Assembly (NCBI RefSeq): GCF_040802235.1
Contig: NC_133172.1
Span: 60,209,613 to 60,273,612 of the forward strand
DNA: 64,000 nucleotides
Direction of reading: 5' to 3'
Source: Manis javanica
Taxonomy: Eukaryota > Chordata > Mammalia > Pholidota > Manidae
Shown one piece after another: positions 36,108 to 46,756 of this stretch. Both the position numbers and the translations under genes were made by a program. Below the pieces are notes generated by a model that ran no database searches, was not told where the DNA came from, and was given only the letters and a program-made list of their open reading frames with translations. How positions within the stretch are numbered: position 1 is the first letter of the stretch; the number at the start of each line of letters is the position of its first letter.

Positions 36108-36140
36108 TGGATGACAAATGCTCTCACAATTTGTCATCTA
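36108..36140. repeat. Inverted repeat / hairpin
   Basis: The arms GATGACAAAT (36110-36119) and ATTTGTCATC (36129-36138) are perfect reverse complements around a 9-base spacer, with a further wobble and a T-A pair outside. It lies in the AT-rich stretch downstream of CDH13. Confidence 0.8.
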
Positions 36141-37015
36141 AAGCAATTAGTAAGTCTTTTGCTATGTACAAGATGTCATCCTTAGGACATTTCGTATTGC
36201 TAATGGATTAGCCCACTACTGAAAAAAAATCTGTAGTTTTGACTGTATTTGTATAAAAGCATATACAAAATACATAGACACAAAAATGGTGGGATTGAAT
36301 GCATGAACAAGGATGTCAAATAAGAACTTAAATTCTATAATTAAGTCTGTAACTTAAACAGAAATAATTGAGATATTTATCACACTCAATAGGCAGAAAA
36401 GCCTCTTCCAATTGCTCATGGTACATCACTATCTTAACACTAATCACTGGAGGGTTGCTGAGCTTGACAAAGCCTTTGAACCATTTTGTTTGGTTCCCAA
36501 GCACTAGCTGGTCAGGAGAAACATCGTGAGAAACAACAGGTGTAGTAAGACTGCAGTAAATTTTACTATGAAGGTATGAAGCCTATGAAAAAGTGGTTCG
36601 TAGAAGCACTGTAAGTATATGCTGAAATTTTCCATTTTCTCCTACTTCTTTCACTTTTCCTTTAGGAAGTAATATAATCATTCTTTGTAATGAAATATAC
36701 ATTCAGATTATTAAAAAGTTGAAAATGAAGGCCGTATGAAAAACTATTCTGTATTGTCCTGCACATAGCAACACTGTTCTGGTGTTAAATATTATTTGTC
36801 CCCCCAAGATAAAATTTCCAAGAATTTTAAATGGATTTTTTTCATAAACACACAAAAGGAATAAAAGTTTATCATTTTAAAACACAAAGTTCTATTGCAG
36901 ATGCAGGTCCTCTGGGCCCGAGGTGCAGAACTGCTTACAGTTTCTGAGCTGTAAATGAACATTTGATTTACTATGTAGTTGCAAAGAAATTTGTAACTTG
37001 CTTGTGAAATGTTCC

Positions 37016-37021
37016 AATAAA
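37016..37021 (+). terminator. Candidate distal poly(A) signal
   Basis: AATAAA occurs in GAAATGTTCCAATAAAGGTT, followed by the T/G-rich TTTTTAATGTGTGTACTTGG. The context is typical of a real mRNA end, plausibly of a long CDH13 3' UTR. Confidence 0.4.
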
Positions 37022-37234
37022 GGTTATCTGGGATTTTTAATGTGTGTACTTGGTCTTAGACCATCTTTAGTATAATTTAAACACAGTGACAGAGCAAAGG
37101 GATATTTTTTCAAATGTTGCTCTGGTTGGCCCATAATGTTTAAAGACCAAGAGTGCAGCCCAGTACTGCCTGTCTAATAGCTAACTCTTCCTTTCTTCTT
37201 TCATAACAACCAAATTCCTCTGATTTGGCGAAAA

Positions 37235-37330
37235 CAGATGATAGATGAGACAGATGATAGAGATGATGATGGTACAGATTACAGACAGGTAACAGAAAGA
37301 TGACTGACAGATGATAGAGACAGACAGCAA
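37235..37330. repeat. Imperfect GATA/GACA-rich repeat
   Basis: Repeated ATGATAGA, GACAGATGATAG and ACAGACAG words form a degenerate tetranucleotide array. Confidence 0.7.
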
Positions 37331-39000
37331 GATTACCTGTGAGATCCTTAACAAAAGAGAGAAGGGGAAGCATGCTAATATTTAATAAGTGCATCCTACA
37401 GGCCAGATATTTTACATATTTATGCATGCATGTCTGTGTATATAGAATGTATATAATACGTAGTTACACATTATGTATATTAAGTCCTGGAATATTGAAT
37501 AGACATAATCTCCGCTGCATAGATGGGAAAAGGAGGCTCACAAAGTTAAAACTATCTTAGATTAGGTCTCATGCCTGGTAAGGGCGATGCATGACGCTAA
37601 CCCCACACATACGTGCACACACTCAGGACTTCTCCCACTGTAGCCTAAGACAGAAACACCCGTTTGTCAGGAATAAGCTGAATGAAGTGTGTATCATCAT
37701 GAGCGATACAGGAAACTGATCATGGCAATTTGATGGTGGCAGGATAGGTGAAAGCGGAAGAACACCAAACCAGCAAGTCGGAGTCTGTGTGGCCCACTTC
37801 CCTTCTCCCTGGGTAGGAAGTTGCTAGCTTGCGTAAATAAACAGGAAACGGATTCCTTGGCAGCCAATCATAGAGATGCTAATTTGGAAAAATGCCACCA
37901 ATGAACAGGAGACACCCAAACCCACACTTCAAGCCAAAGCAAAACAATGCCAGAGGTATCAGGACACCACCGATCACACCATTCTCCTCCATGGAAGCAA
38001 TGCCCTGTTCTTTTGTAAACACAGCCTCAAACAGGCCTTCCCCTGCTCTTCTGCACAAGTCCTAGTTTCCAATGATTCTACCCAGAGTACACTCCAGAGA
38101 TTCTAGCAAAACTTGATTTGGAATCCGAGAGAGGAGGGCTGGCTCTGGGGTGAAGGCATTTCTAAATGAAATTTGGTAGAACCACACTCTTTTCTCTCCA
38201 TAACAAAGCCCTACCTTTCCTCCTCAGCAAGGCCTGTACCACAGCAGAGCAGACCCTGAATACCCTGCCCTGCCCGGGGGGTGTCTTCCCTCCTGGGGGT
38301 TACTGGTGCCCTGGACGGTTGTTCCATACAAAACAGGTATCCTGCACCTGCAGAAATTCCCAGCTATCCTTTCTGAGATTTATCCCTAAGGAGAAGTGAC
38401 TTGTTACATGGATTCAGCAACATTTCTTCATGCTTCTCCTTCCCCAGCACATAACGACCTACAATTTCAAGGCAAACACAACCTCTTTATCCTTTGCTTC
38501 CCTGTCTTCCCTTAGGACAAAATTTTCTAAACTTTAACCATTCAAGAACATCTTCATGACTTATTGAATAATATCCCTATACCTTCACTAACTGTCATGC
38601 TGATAGGCCATCCATACTATCAGTTACAGCTACAGCTTTAAACTATGTAACTTATAATTTATAATTGTTGCTTAAGTAAATATAGTTAAAAGAAAATTGG
38701 ACATTACACCATGAATTAAAAACCAGTATTCCTTGGGATACACTAAAGTAACAATCAAAATACAGGGGAGAATGTCAGGAGGTTCCAGTCCTCATGTGCC
38801 CCCCGCAGAAACACAAATTTAAAAACCACCCACACTGTAAAACACCTCTGTGGAAGCCAGGGGTACATCTGAGATGCTTGCACTTCGGTGGAGCGAAAAA
38901 ACCCAGAATAGAGGCACCAATGGATCCTAACAACAGACCACCAGATCCTACTACCTGGCTTACAGTCTCCAATAAGAGCCCCACTCACAAACATTATGTT
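37331..39000. other. Intergenic stretch, CDH13-HSBP1
   Basis: No gene or clear repeat was recognised from 37.33 to 39.0 kb. The frames here (60-125 codons, both strands) overlap each other and lack recognised domains. Confidence 0.6.
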
Positions 39001-39004
39001 CAGA

Positions 39005-39535
39005 AAATAAAATACAGAACTAATATATGACCCAGCAATCCCACTTCTGGGTATATATGGCCAAAGGAATTGGAATCGGGGTCTTGAGATATCTGCTTCC
39101 ATGCTCACTGCAGCATTGTTCACAATAACCAAGGGGTGGAGACAACCTAATGCCCATTGGTGGGTGAATTAAATAAAGAGAATGTGTATACATACAATGA
39201 AATACTATTCAGCCTTTAAAAAGAAGAAAATCCTGCCTTTGTGACAACATGGATAGACCTGGAGGACATGAAACAAGCCACACACAGGATAGACAATATA
39301 TGATCTCATTTTTATGCGGAGTCTAAATAAAATAGTCAAATGCATAGAAACGGAGAGAAGAATGGTGGTTTCCAGGGGCTGGAAGGTGGGGAAAATGGAT
39401 GGAGAGATGTTGGTCAAAAAGTACACAGCTCTGGAGATCCTCTGCAGGGCAGGGCCCACCGCTGACAATACTGTCTCCTCCACTGCCAGCACCAGGGTGA
39501 ATCTCATTTTTTTTTATTCTTACCACACATATAAA
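39005..39535 (+). mobile_element. L1 LINE 3' end, sense
   Basis: The text is a clear L1 end: TATATGACCCAGCAATCCCA, ATGCTCACTGCAGCATTGTT, CAATGAAATACTATTCAGCC, GACAACATGGATAGACCTGG and GGTTTCCAGGGGCTGGAAG. It is 5'-truncated. Its end lies only about 50-60 bases before the HSBP1 CpG island begins. Confidence 0.9.
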
Positions 39536-39589
39536 ATAATAACAAAGGGGCAGAAGGGCATGCCTGAGGTCCCAAGGATGGAAGGAGCT

Positions 39590-40240
39590 TCGAAGAAGCC
39601 AAGGCCGCCGGCTCGCCCTCCCGCGCGCCGCATGCCGCCGGGCTAGGGCCGGGCCGATGATGGGGCGTGGCTAGGGCGGGGACTGCTGGGTGGGAGGGGC
39701 AAGGCAGAGCTCAGAGCGGAGGGGCGGGGCCTCGCCTCGGAGCGGAAGCGCGAGACGTTGGGCTTTTCCGGCGCATGACGCGAACTACTACTCCCACAAC
39801 GCCCCGCGGTCCCGCGGCTGGCCTCAGTCATCGCGAGAAGAAGCCGCAGGGGGCGTCTGCGCGGACAGGCGGAAGTGTAGGTGACGGTTGAGACATCGCC
39901 GCCAAGCTGGGAACCGGGGAGATGGCCGAGACTGACCCCAAGACCGTGCAGGATCTCACCTCGGTGGTAAGGGACGGCTGTACCGCCGAGGCCGCGACGT
40001 GCGGCCGGCGCCCTCTCCGCGGCCGCGCGGGGCCCGGCTCTGGAAACCGTGTTTCTAGAGGCTTCGCCGGCCGTGCCCCGTGACCCCCGGGCCGCCGCGC
40101 CTGCCCACGCCCAGGGACGGCCAACCCGCAGGCCCGCTCACCGGTCCGCGGAGCAGCCCCTGGAGCTCCCCCAGCTGCTCCCTCAGACCCCGGTGCCTCC
40201 GAGCCACCGAAAACCACCCGAAGGCCCAACGAATTTTGAA
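39590..40240 (+). promoter_or_regulatory. HSBP1: HSBP1 CpG-island promoter
   Basis: The GC content and CpG density rise sharply at about 39.59 kb and fall after about 40.24 kb, spanning the first exon. Visible motifs are a GC box GGGGCGGGGC (39721-39730), an NRF1/CRE-like GCGCATGACGCG (39771-39782), a ZNF143-like ACTACTACTCCCACAACGCC (39784-39803) and an ETS-type GGCGGAAGTG (39868-39877). No TATA box is seen. This is typical of a broadly active housekeeping promoter. The start site probably lies between the ZNF143-like motif and 39.9 kb, by inference. Confidence 0.85.
39922..39966 (+). CDS. HSBP1: HSBP1 exon 1 coding part
   Basis: Fifteen codons run from ATG to the GTG before the donor GTAAGG. 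The junction is phase 0. The exon also carries a short 5' UTR within the CpG island. Confidence 0.96.
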
Positions 40241-41224
40241 TCGCATTGGGCCCAAACGGGAAGGGGCTCCCCTGCCCGTCTTACTTGACAGATGGGAAAA
40301 CTGGAACTCGGGAGGGGCGATTACGTGCCGAAGGCCACGGAGCTGCCGACAGGCCGCACCTGGGCCAGAACCCGGGACCCTGGCCTCCCCCTGGAGCCGG
40401 GCTCCTGTCCTTATCCCATAAAGATGTTTCAGTTTCAGCGCGGGGTGCTTTGTTGTTTCGTAGGTGCAGACACTCCTGCAACAGATGCAAGATAAATTTC
40501 AGACCATGTCCGACCAGATCATTGGAAGGAATATCCTTTGTATTTGTAATCAGCCTCTTTGGGCCTTTGGATCCTGTTTCCCGGGTAGTGGTGTCCATAA
40601 ATGGGTGGTTTGCAGGCCAGCTTCAGCCATTGTTTACCACATCTGTTTCTGAGCTTGGCTCTTCTCCTCAGAGAAGTAGGATGCCAAGAGCTGGGGATAC
40701 AGCCGGGCTGGACCCCTGGTCACAAGGAATTTAGAGTCTGGTGTGATTTAACGTTGGTTGAGCTATGCATTTTATGTGTATCTCTCTTTTGTGCTTCTCC
40801 ATAACCCAAGGGGGAGAGAGTAGTTACAGTGTTACCTTTATTCAGCGGATGAAGAAACAGAAGTTTAGAAAAGTCAAAAGAACCTGCCCGGGTCTCATCA
40901 TATAAAAGGGTAGGGCTGGCATTGGATCCTCGCCCTGGATTCCTGGACTCTCAACCACCAGAGTATTAGTATTCCTGGTAGCCCAAGGAAATTGGGAAAC
41001 CAGTTTCATTAAGCCAGCTGTGTTTAAGGCCATAGTCTACAGGGCCCGGGAAGAGGAGGGTAAGAAATGGGAGATGTTGGTGTGTGCAGTCTTTAACTTC
41101 ACCACTTGATGACATGAGTAGTCGCATTGATGACCTGGAGAAAAACATTGCGGACCTCATGACACAGGCTGGGGTGGAAGAGCTGGAAGGAGAAAACAAG
41201 GTGCCTGCCACACAGAAGAGTTGA
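39922..41224 (+). CDS. HSBP1: Heat shock factor-binding protein 1
   Basis: HSBP1 is a small nuclear coiled-coil protein that binds the trimerisation domain of HSF1 and dampens the heat-shock response; it is also related to the WASH-complex assembly factor function described for HSBP1. The coding parts 39922-39966, 40464-40530 and 41106-41224 join to 231 bases, or 76 residues plus stop, the usual length. The protein starts [15 protein letters not shown]. Its body is one long amphipathic helix with heptad hydrophobics ([36 protein letters not shown]), followed by a short acidic tail ending ATQKS. The start ATG has a purine at -3 and G at +4. The first intron is GT-AG; the second is AT-AC. The gene is intact and no residue of the helix appears lost. 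Confidence 0.97.
40285..40425 (-). repeat. MIR SINE in HSBP1 intron 1, antisense
   Basis: TTGACAGATGGGAAAACTGG, AACTCGGGAGGGGCGATTAC and CCAGAACCCGGGACCCTGGC follow the reverse-complement MIR. It lies between the CpG island and exon 2. Confidence 0.75.
40464..40530 (+). CDS. HSBP1: HSBP1 exon 2
   Basis: Preceded by TTGTTTCGTAG, this 67-base exon encodes [20 protein letters not shown] and GR plus the first base of the next Ile codon. It is followed directly by ATATCCTT instead of GT. Confidence 0.96.
40531..41105 (+). other. HSBP1: HSBP1 intron 2, U12-type AT-AC intron
   Basis: The 575-base intron starts ATATCCTT, an exact match to the minor-spliceosome 5' splice site. It ends CACCAC with AC at 41104-41105. 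TCTTTAAC at 41090-41097 fits the U12 branch-site consensus TTCCTTAAC, with the branch A about nine bases before the exon. Only this splice restores the HSBP1 frame (AGG ATT GAT). An antisense MIR sits inside. Confidence 0.9.
40800..40980 (-). repeat. MIR SINE in HSBP1 intron 2, antisense
   Basis: The run TACCTTTATTCAGCGGATGA followed by AGAAACAGAAGTTTAGAAAA, then GGATTCCTGGACTCTCAACC, is a degraded antisense MIR inside the U12-type intron. Confidence 0.65.
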
Positions 41225-41226
41225 AG
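41106..41226 (+). CDS. HSBP1: HSBP1 exon 3, with stop
   Basis: The exon begins TTGATGACATGAGTAGTCGC and encodes [20 protein letters not shown] and the acidic tail to the stop TGA at 41222-41224. It ends with AG before the donor GTGAGG, so the stop lies two bases from the last junction. Confidence 0.95.
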
Positions 41227-42249
41227 GTGAGGGGCCGGTTGGCACAGGATATGTCAGTGTGACTTTGATGTAGTCACACTTCCTTAGATCCGTTCCCAGC
41301 TGGGATCCCAGCCAGCGTCCCTGTGATTGTCCCCGCTGTGGACTCCAGGCTGTGCAGTTTTCATGTCAACTTAATTCTTTATGTAGATTTGTTTTTCCCA
41401 TCTTTGTTAATTGCCTATATCCCTGTAAGTTAAGATTTAAATTTCTACCATGTAGTTTCAGATAGCAGAGGAAAGACTGATGGTCAAAAATACCCGGATA
41501 GCCAGTTAGCTAGATGCTGCCCTGTACTCACGAGGTGGGTTTCTTCATTACAGGCCTTTTCATGAGTCTGGTGGTTACCCCACTGCAACCCAGAAATTTT
41601 TAAACTCCCTTTTCTCGATTCCCACTTTTAGCATTATTACAATTCCCTGCAAAATAAAGAATTGAGAGTTTTTACTGCAGTACCAAGCAGAATATACAGT
41701 AAAAAACATCAAATTCCTTATTTAGTTTCTGGGCATATCTGGCTGGACCAAATCAATAAATAACTATGAAATACAGGTTGCTTTGAAGTCCACGAAAATA
41801 AATAGAGGCTTGGGAGGTAAAAGACTCTTAAATTTGCTATTATCTTTATAGCTTGAATGAGTGACGGTGGGAAGAAATCACGTAACTGTTGACATGGGTT
41901 GTCATCTTTATTCCTGTAGAGAGAGAATTTGGCAAATGCCCTGCCAGTCATAGAAGCTCCCCTGCATCTGTCACATGACAGTCACAACTCCCAGCCAGTG
42001 AATGAGAATTGCAGGGTTAAAGTGGTAAGGATGGTACCGAGAAAGGAGTGGGAGTAGGAAACAGAAGTTTTTGAATAAAGACTGACAGTTAAATCTGTTG
42101 TATTTTTGTCTAGGGTATTTTGCAAAGAAAATTAAGTTTAGTTCAGTAGAGGTTTCTGAAAGGACTTTAGTTGATAATTAATAGTATGTGTCATTTTTAC
42201 TTGTCCTGTATAATGAATAGGGTGTTAATAGTTTCTCCTTTTTCCGCAG

Positions 42250-43815
42250 GTTGCTAATTTACACCGAAATCTGGAGCACTGTTTTAGAAGCCAAGAAAAG
42301 ACCAAATGGCTTTTTGCAGCTAACTTCTATGTGTAGAAAGGTTTTATATGTGCATCCTTCTTACCACGTTCTATATAGTTAGTTTACAGAGTGATTTCCC
42401 CCCAGTTTCTTGAACATGGTAACTTCACATCCCAGCCCTTGGTCAGTTGTGCTGTTGAATATTAAACACTAAAACTTTGCCAGTTTCCTGCACAAGATTG
42501 TCAAATTTTTTAGTGTATTTTTGTGAAGTCAGTTTGTTTCTATCATGCATTTTGTAGTAGTTGCTGTTTGATAAAAGTTGCTGTGTAATTTTTTTTTTAT
42601 CAGACATGTGGTGGAGCCGTCTGTTGTAATTGAGCCACGTGGAGTCAGACATTATAGTGTAGGGTTCTGTACTTCTCAGCACTGACCGAGTGCCGAGCCA
42701 GTACCACACAGTGTGTGGGCATACTTTTCAAATGGTTAGGATCATTTAAAAATTGTTTATTCAGAAATACCTGGCAGTACTGTTGACAGAACTCAGAACT
42801 GAACCGTGTTTTATGCCTAAGTTCCTGATAGCAGATGCTTGAGTAATGAGTAACCACCTTAACGAGTCAGAATTTCAAGGAGGGAAATGGACAGACTGCC
42901 TGATGCCCTGAGGCGTTGGTAGTGTTCTGCATGAGATGGACGGGCTGCTTCAGCAGGACCCTTCCTTGTTCATCTACAGTATTTACTGTAGGAAAAACGT
43001 GGCAGGATTTTAAAACTCAAGGGCTCCATCTTTCCTCTGAGCTACTAATTGGGAAGAGGAAACTAAAAGGAAAGCAGACCACACCAAATCTGTGCAAGCT
43101 GCTCGGCTAGAAAATGAGAAGTGACTTTTGGTAGGCTCAAGTTTTAAAGAAATGCAGTTTCTTTAAACTATTGCTTACCTAAATTCTTGCAGGGTAATGG
43201 TTTTTTGTCGATTACAGAAGACAGATAACTCTTGCCACTCAGAAGGGCAGTGCCAGGGTGCTGAGCGGAGAGTCCAGGTTTGACTGTGAAGCAGGTCTGC
43301 GTGATTGTCACAGCGGGGTGGCTTTATGTACGGAAAATTGAAAGGTCGAAGAAGTTGAGGAATGGAATAGTGCTTCATGGAGGGAAACCCTTAATGAAAA
43401 CAGTATGATTATTTGATTTCCCATGTCACTAATCTTCATTGTTTGTATCACAGCATATAATTACAGGAAGTAATTTATCCTATTTATGTTAGAGGGAGAC
43501 CCACAAAGGAGTACATTTTTTCTGCGTTGAAGTGAATTCACCACCATTATTTCCCAGCCGCAGGCACTCCTTTGATGGGCCAGTGGATCGTGCAGCCAGG
43601 TTTAGCCCTGGAAGCGCAGAGCCCACCGGACTGAGAACCCTCCGTGTGGGATGTCATACAGCCCGTGAATGGCAAGTGGAAATGATAGGCCAGTTGCTGT
43701 CAGAGGACAGGGACTTAGGTAGAAGTCGGCTTCCTTAGGTAATAGAAAGGTTTCTGAGGCATGGCCCCCAGACCAAAAGTAGCTGCTGTGAATAAAGGTG
43801 CCTGAAATCCCGCTG
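42250..43815 (+). other. HSBP1: HSBP1 exon 4, 3' UTR
   Basis: The acceptor TTTTTCCGCAG is followed by GTTGCTAATTTACACCGAAA, which recalls the human HSBP1 3' UTR. The whole exon is untranslated. Poly(A) signals are ATTAAA at 42461-42466 (short form) and AATAAA at 43791-43796 (long form), the latter followed by T/G-rich sequence. The long end fits the size I recall for the human mRNA. Confidence 0.7.
43791..43796 (+). terminator. HSBP1: HSBP1 poly(A) signal, distal
   Basis: AATAAA lies in CTGTGAATAAAGGTGCC, with CCTTTCCTTTGTGTC about 25 bases downstream as a possible downstream element. Confidence 0.55.
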
Positions 43816-44735
43816 TTGACCTTTCCTTTGTGTCAAAGTGATGCGTTGGGTTTTCCACAGTTTGAGATTACAGTGCGCACACCATTGTGGGCTATCAGAG
43901 AAGACGTCTGGATGAAGTAGGCATAGCCCGGGACAAGTGGGAGGGGAGGTGAAGGTGGAGACGGTGCTGGGGGTCGTCGGTCAGTGAGGTGCCTGAGGTC
44001 CTCAGGGTGTGAGCTTGCTGAGCAGAGGAGAGCTGAACCGTACATATTCAAGAGCTTCCCAAGTCTGTTCCAGGACACTGGTCCCTGGAGAAGCTCCAGG
44101 GAAGAAAGGCTCATAGTACTTGGATTCAGAAAACCTGCCTGCTCCTCGATTCACTCCCTGAAAACTCACAGCCCAAATTAGCCTAGTGAAGGCTCCGAAG
44201 TCCCAGCACAGAGCAATGCAGTAACTTTCCTCACCTGCCAGTTGCCAAGTTATTTGACTGAAGATCTTTTTTTTATATATTTAGAACCTAATGAACATTT
44301 TACTGAACAAGGAGAGAGTTAAAGTGATCCAATAAATAGCTTTGGGTTCCATTGATAAATGCCTGCATTGCCAAGGCCTCCCTTGTCCCATTCTCCAGGC
44401 CTCCGAGCAAAGCTTTATTTATTTAGCCTTGTTTAAAATAGCTTTGTGACCCCAGTGAGGCCTTCACATTTGGGGCAAAAGATGGTTTTCCTCAGTTCCT
44501 AAGACTACCTGGGTGAAGTGAGAATTTCAGGTGTCTGCTAGTTACAGTCACCCACACGCGTGTGCACATAACCCCATGGGCACAGCCACACGCTCTAGCC
44601 AGTCCCAGCCTGACTGCCACAGCCTGGGTTCATTCAAGAGCAGCTGCTTCCCCTCCAGCCAGCTCCCCCCAGGGTAATGGTACCCTCCACACCCCCCAAG
44701 GCTGCTAGCATTGCCCCTTTCAGAGACAGTCATTA
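43816..44735. other. Intergenic stretch after HSBP1
   Basis: No gene or clear repeat was recognised. Short frames are chance-like. Confidence 0.6.
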
Positions 44736-45097
44736 TGTGCAGGAAAATCTACTCCACCTCTGTGGGGAAAGTGGAAGTTCTGTGGCCAGGACCCTCACCC
44801 CACCCTGGGCCACCTGATGACATGACTGGCCTCCTGCTACGCTGCTGCCTCACGCCCCTTGGCAATGAGCTGTTACTGACAGTCACTGTATAAACTGCCC
44901 AGTGCTCTGAGCGAAGCAGAGACTGCGGATGACGACAGACCTGCAGACTGCTGGATGCAGGCGTCACTCGAGTGCTCCACCTGTTGCCAGGAGAATTAAG
45001 CCCGGTACAAACCCTTCCACCCCAAGAACTTCCAGTTGTCAGTTCTCGGTATCACCAAATCCCTAGTGAACTTCTCTGGGGCTGAAACCCTCAGGCA
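44736..45097 (+). mobile_element. ERV LTR, copy A
   Basis: This roughly 360-base LTR-like unit starts TGTGCAGGAAAATC and ends GAAACCCTCAGGCA. It shares several blocks in the same order with the LTR at 46757: AAGTTC(C)TGTGGCCAGGA, GGCAATG..TGTTACTGAC, a TATA-like GTATAAA, CCCAGTGCTCT, CACCCCAAGAAC and GGGGCTGAAACCC. Edges are by eye. No internal retroviral genes are attached, so it is probably a solo LTR. Confidence 0.7.
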
Positions 45098-46756
45098 AGA
45101 CACTCCAACTATTTTTTTCTCCATTTACAGGCCAGTGAGGATCCTCCTCAAGGCTAATAAATACAAGTGGGCGGGGCTTAGACCAAGAGGAGCAGCCTTA
45201 CATTTGATTAAATGCCCTCGTCCCCAGCCAGACGCCCCACGGGCCTCCTCACTTGGCCTCTTACTTATTCCTGCTTTCCTTCACGACACGGGGTAATCAT
45301 ATTTTCTTACCAACTTTAGCTTTCTGTTTGATGTCTAGGAAAGTGCTACTGTGTCTGACCTGATGAGAACAAGCATACAGTATTTCAGGAAATTAAGGCT
45401 AAGAACTAGCCCCTGAGTCACCTGAGCCCTGAGTGTGCTCAGAGCATTGTACTGTGGGGACACGGCATCCTCCCAACAGTCAGTCCACAGGGAACTCCTT
45501 CACATCCCGTTTGTAGATGGAAGATTTCCTATATGGATGGTTATGCTCCTCTCTTTTATATTCCATAGCTTCTGTTTTTTAATTAGATTAAAATGGAGGA
45601 ATTGTCAGATCTAACCCTGAAAATTAACGCAACAGCTAACGATTAGTCCCAGTAGCACCTCCTGGAATCACAAACACCTGTGATATGCTAAGAATTTTGT
45701 TTTTTATTTGCCTTAATTCTCACGACAGCCCTGAGTTAGGTTTTTATCTGAACAGCCCTGGTTTAAACAGAAGAAACCCAACGCCAGGTGCCAGCTGACC
45801 AAGGTCGGCAGTGACCCTCCACCCACAGCCATCTGACTGGAGAGCTCGCGCTCACAGTGTTTCTAAGAGAACTAAGATTTCCATCTGGGCCATCAGAATC
45901 ACCGACCCACCTCAGAGGATCTTGAAATCCAGGTTCAAAAGGCTGGTTTTGCGTTTTTCAGTTAAACATGCTTGATGTGACTTTTTATTCAGAATTAAAA
46001 CTACACAGGAGCTGGTAGGAAATGTGTGCTCTTGAAGTAGCATCTTTTTTTTCCTGGTTATTTGAGAACAACTACAGAAAGAGCAGTTCAAGTTTCTCAC
46101 ATATTTGCCTCCACAGAATCGCAGGGAATACTACTGGTTTTCACAATTGTTTCCTTGCTGATACCCCACCATTTCTCACACAAAAATTATCCCTTGAGAC
46201 CTGCTTTGGGGGGGAAAAAAGAGCCCATACTCCAGTGACCTAGTTGCTTATCTTACCAGGTCACTTTATTTAAAAAAGAAAAAAATGTGAGTACAGAAGT
46301 CTTGAAAGTGTGCCCACGCAGCCTCGCCTGGAATCCCAGCCTGCCCTTCGTGACGAGCGTCTGCATTCAGCGGCAGCCTCTTAAAACTCCTCTTTGGTAA
46401 GTGAACATGGGCAGGGCGAGTCCAAAATCAAAAACCCGAGGGATTGTACGTGAACACTCACAGACCCCACCAGTCACTTTGGAAAGAGGAAAGGGGTGTG
46501 TTCCACCAGTCAGGCTGGCTGATACAAGAGGACTCTAATGCTTTGCCCTCACACGCTGAGGCTTCCTCCCGCCGAGGCCTGGAGCTCCCTCAGACACCTG
46601 CCGAGGATAAGATTTATATCTAACGGGTGTGGATCTGCTTCGTGGGGCCCCAGCCACCGCTGGGGAAGTGCACTGTTGTGTTGCATTCTCCTTGATGAGG
46701 CTGAAGCATGTTTATATACATACACCACATCCACGTCGCACAGCTACTGCCCTGCC
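45098..46756. other. Stretch between the two related LTRs
   Basis: The sequence holds an antisense MIR (about 45.69-45.86 kb) and otherwise no recognised repeat or gene. Nothing resembling gag, pol or env was seen, so the two LTRs do not bound an intact provirus. Confidence 0.55.
45690..45865 (-). repeat. MIR SINE, antisense
   Basis: GCCTTAATTCTCACGACAGC and CCTGAGTTAGGTTTTTATCT, then AGCCATCTGACTGGAGAGCT, follow reverse-complement MIR. It is diverged. Confidence 0.6.

Larger units (their letters stand above)
33466..37040 (+). other. CDH13: Possible CDH13 distal 3' UTR
   Basis: The stretch is AT-rich, low in CpG and poor in repeats apart from one antisense MIR (35.2-35.47 kb). It contains a hairpin at 36108-36140 and ends with a good poly(A) context at 37016. 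No coding exon was seen; short frames of 60-141 codons are not recognised. It could equally be intergenic sequence. Confidence 0.35.

Noticed and set aside
37235-37330. CRISPR-like or tandem array
   Set aside because: It is a degenerate GATA/GACA microsatellite without spacer structure; the genome is mammalian.
39828-40229. 133-codon minus frame over the HSBP1 promoter
   Set aside because: Composition effect of the CpG island; antisense to the real first exon.
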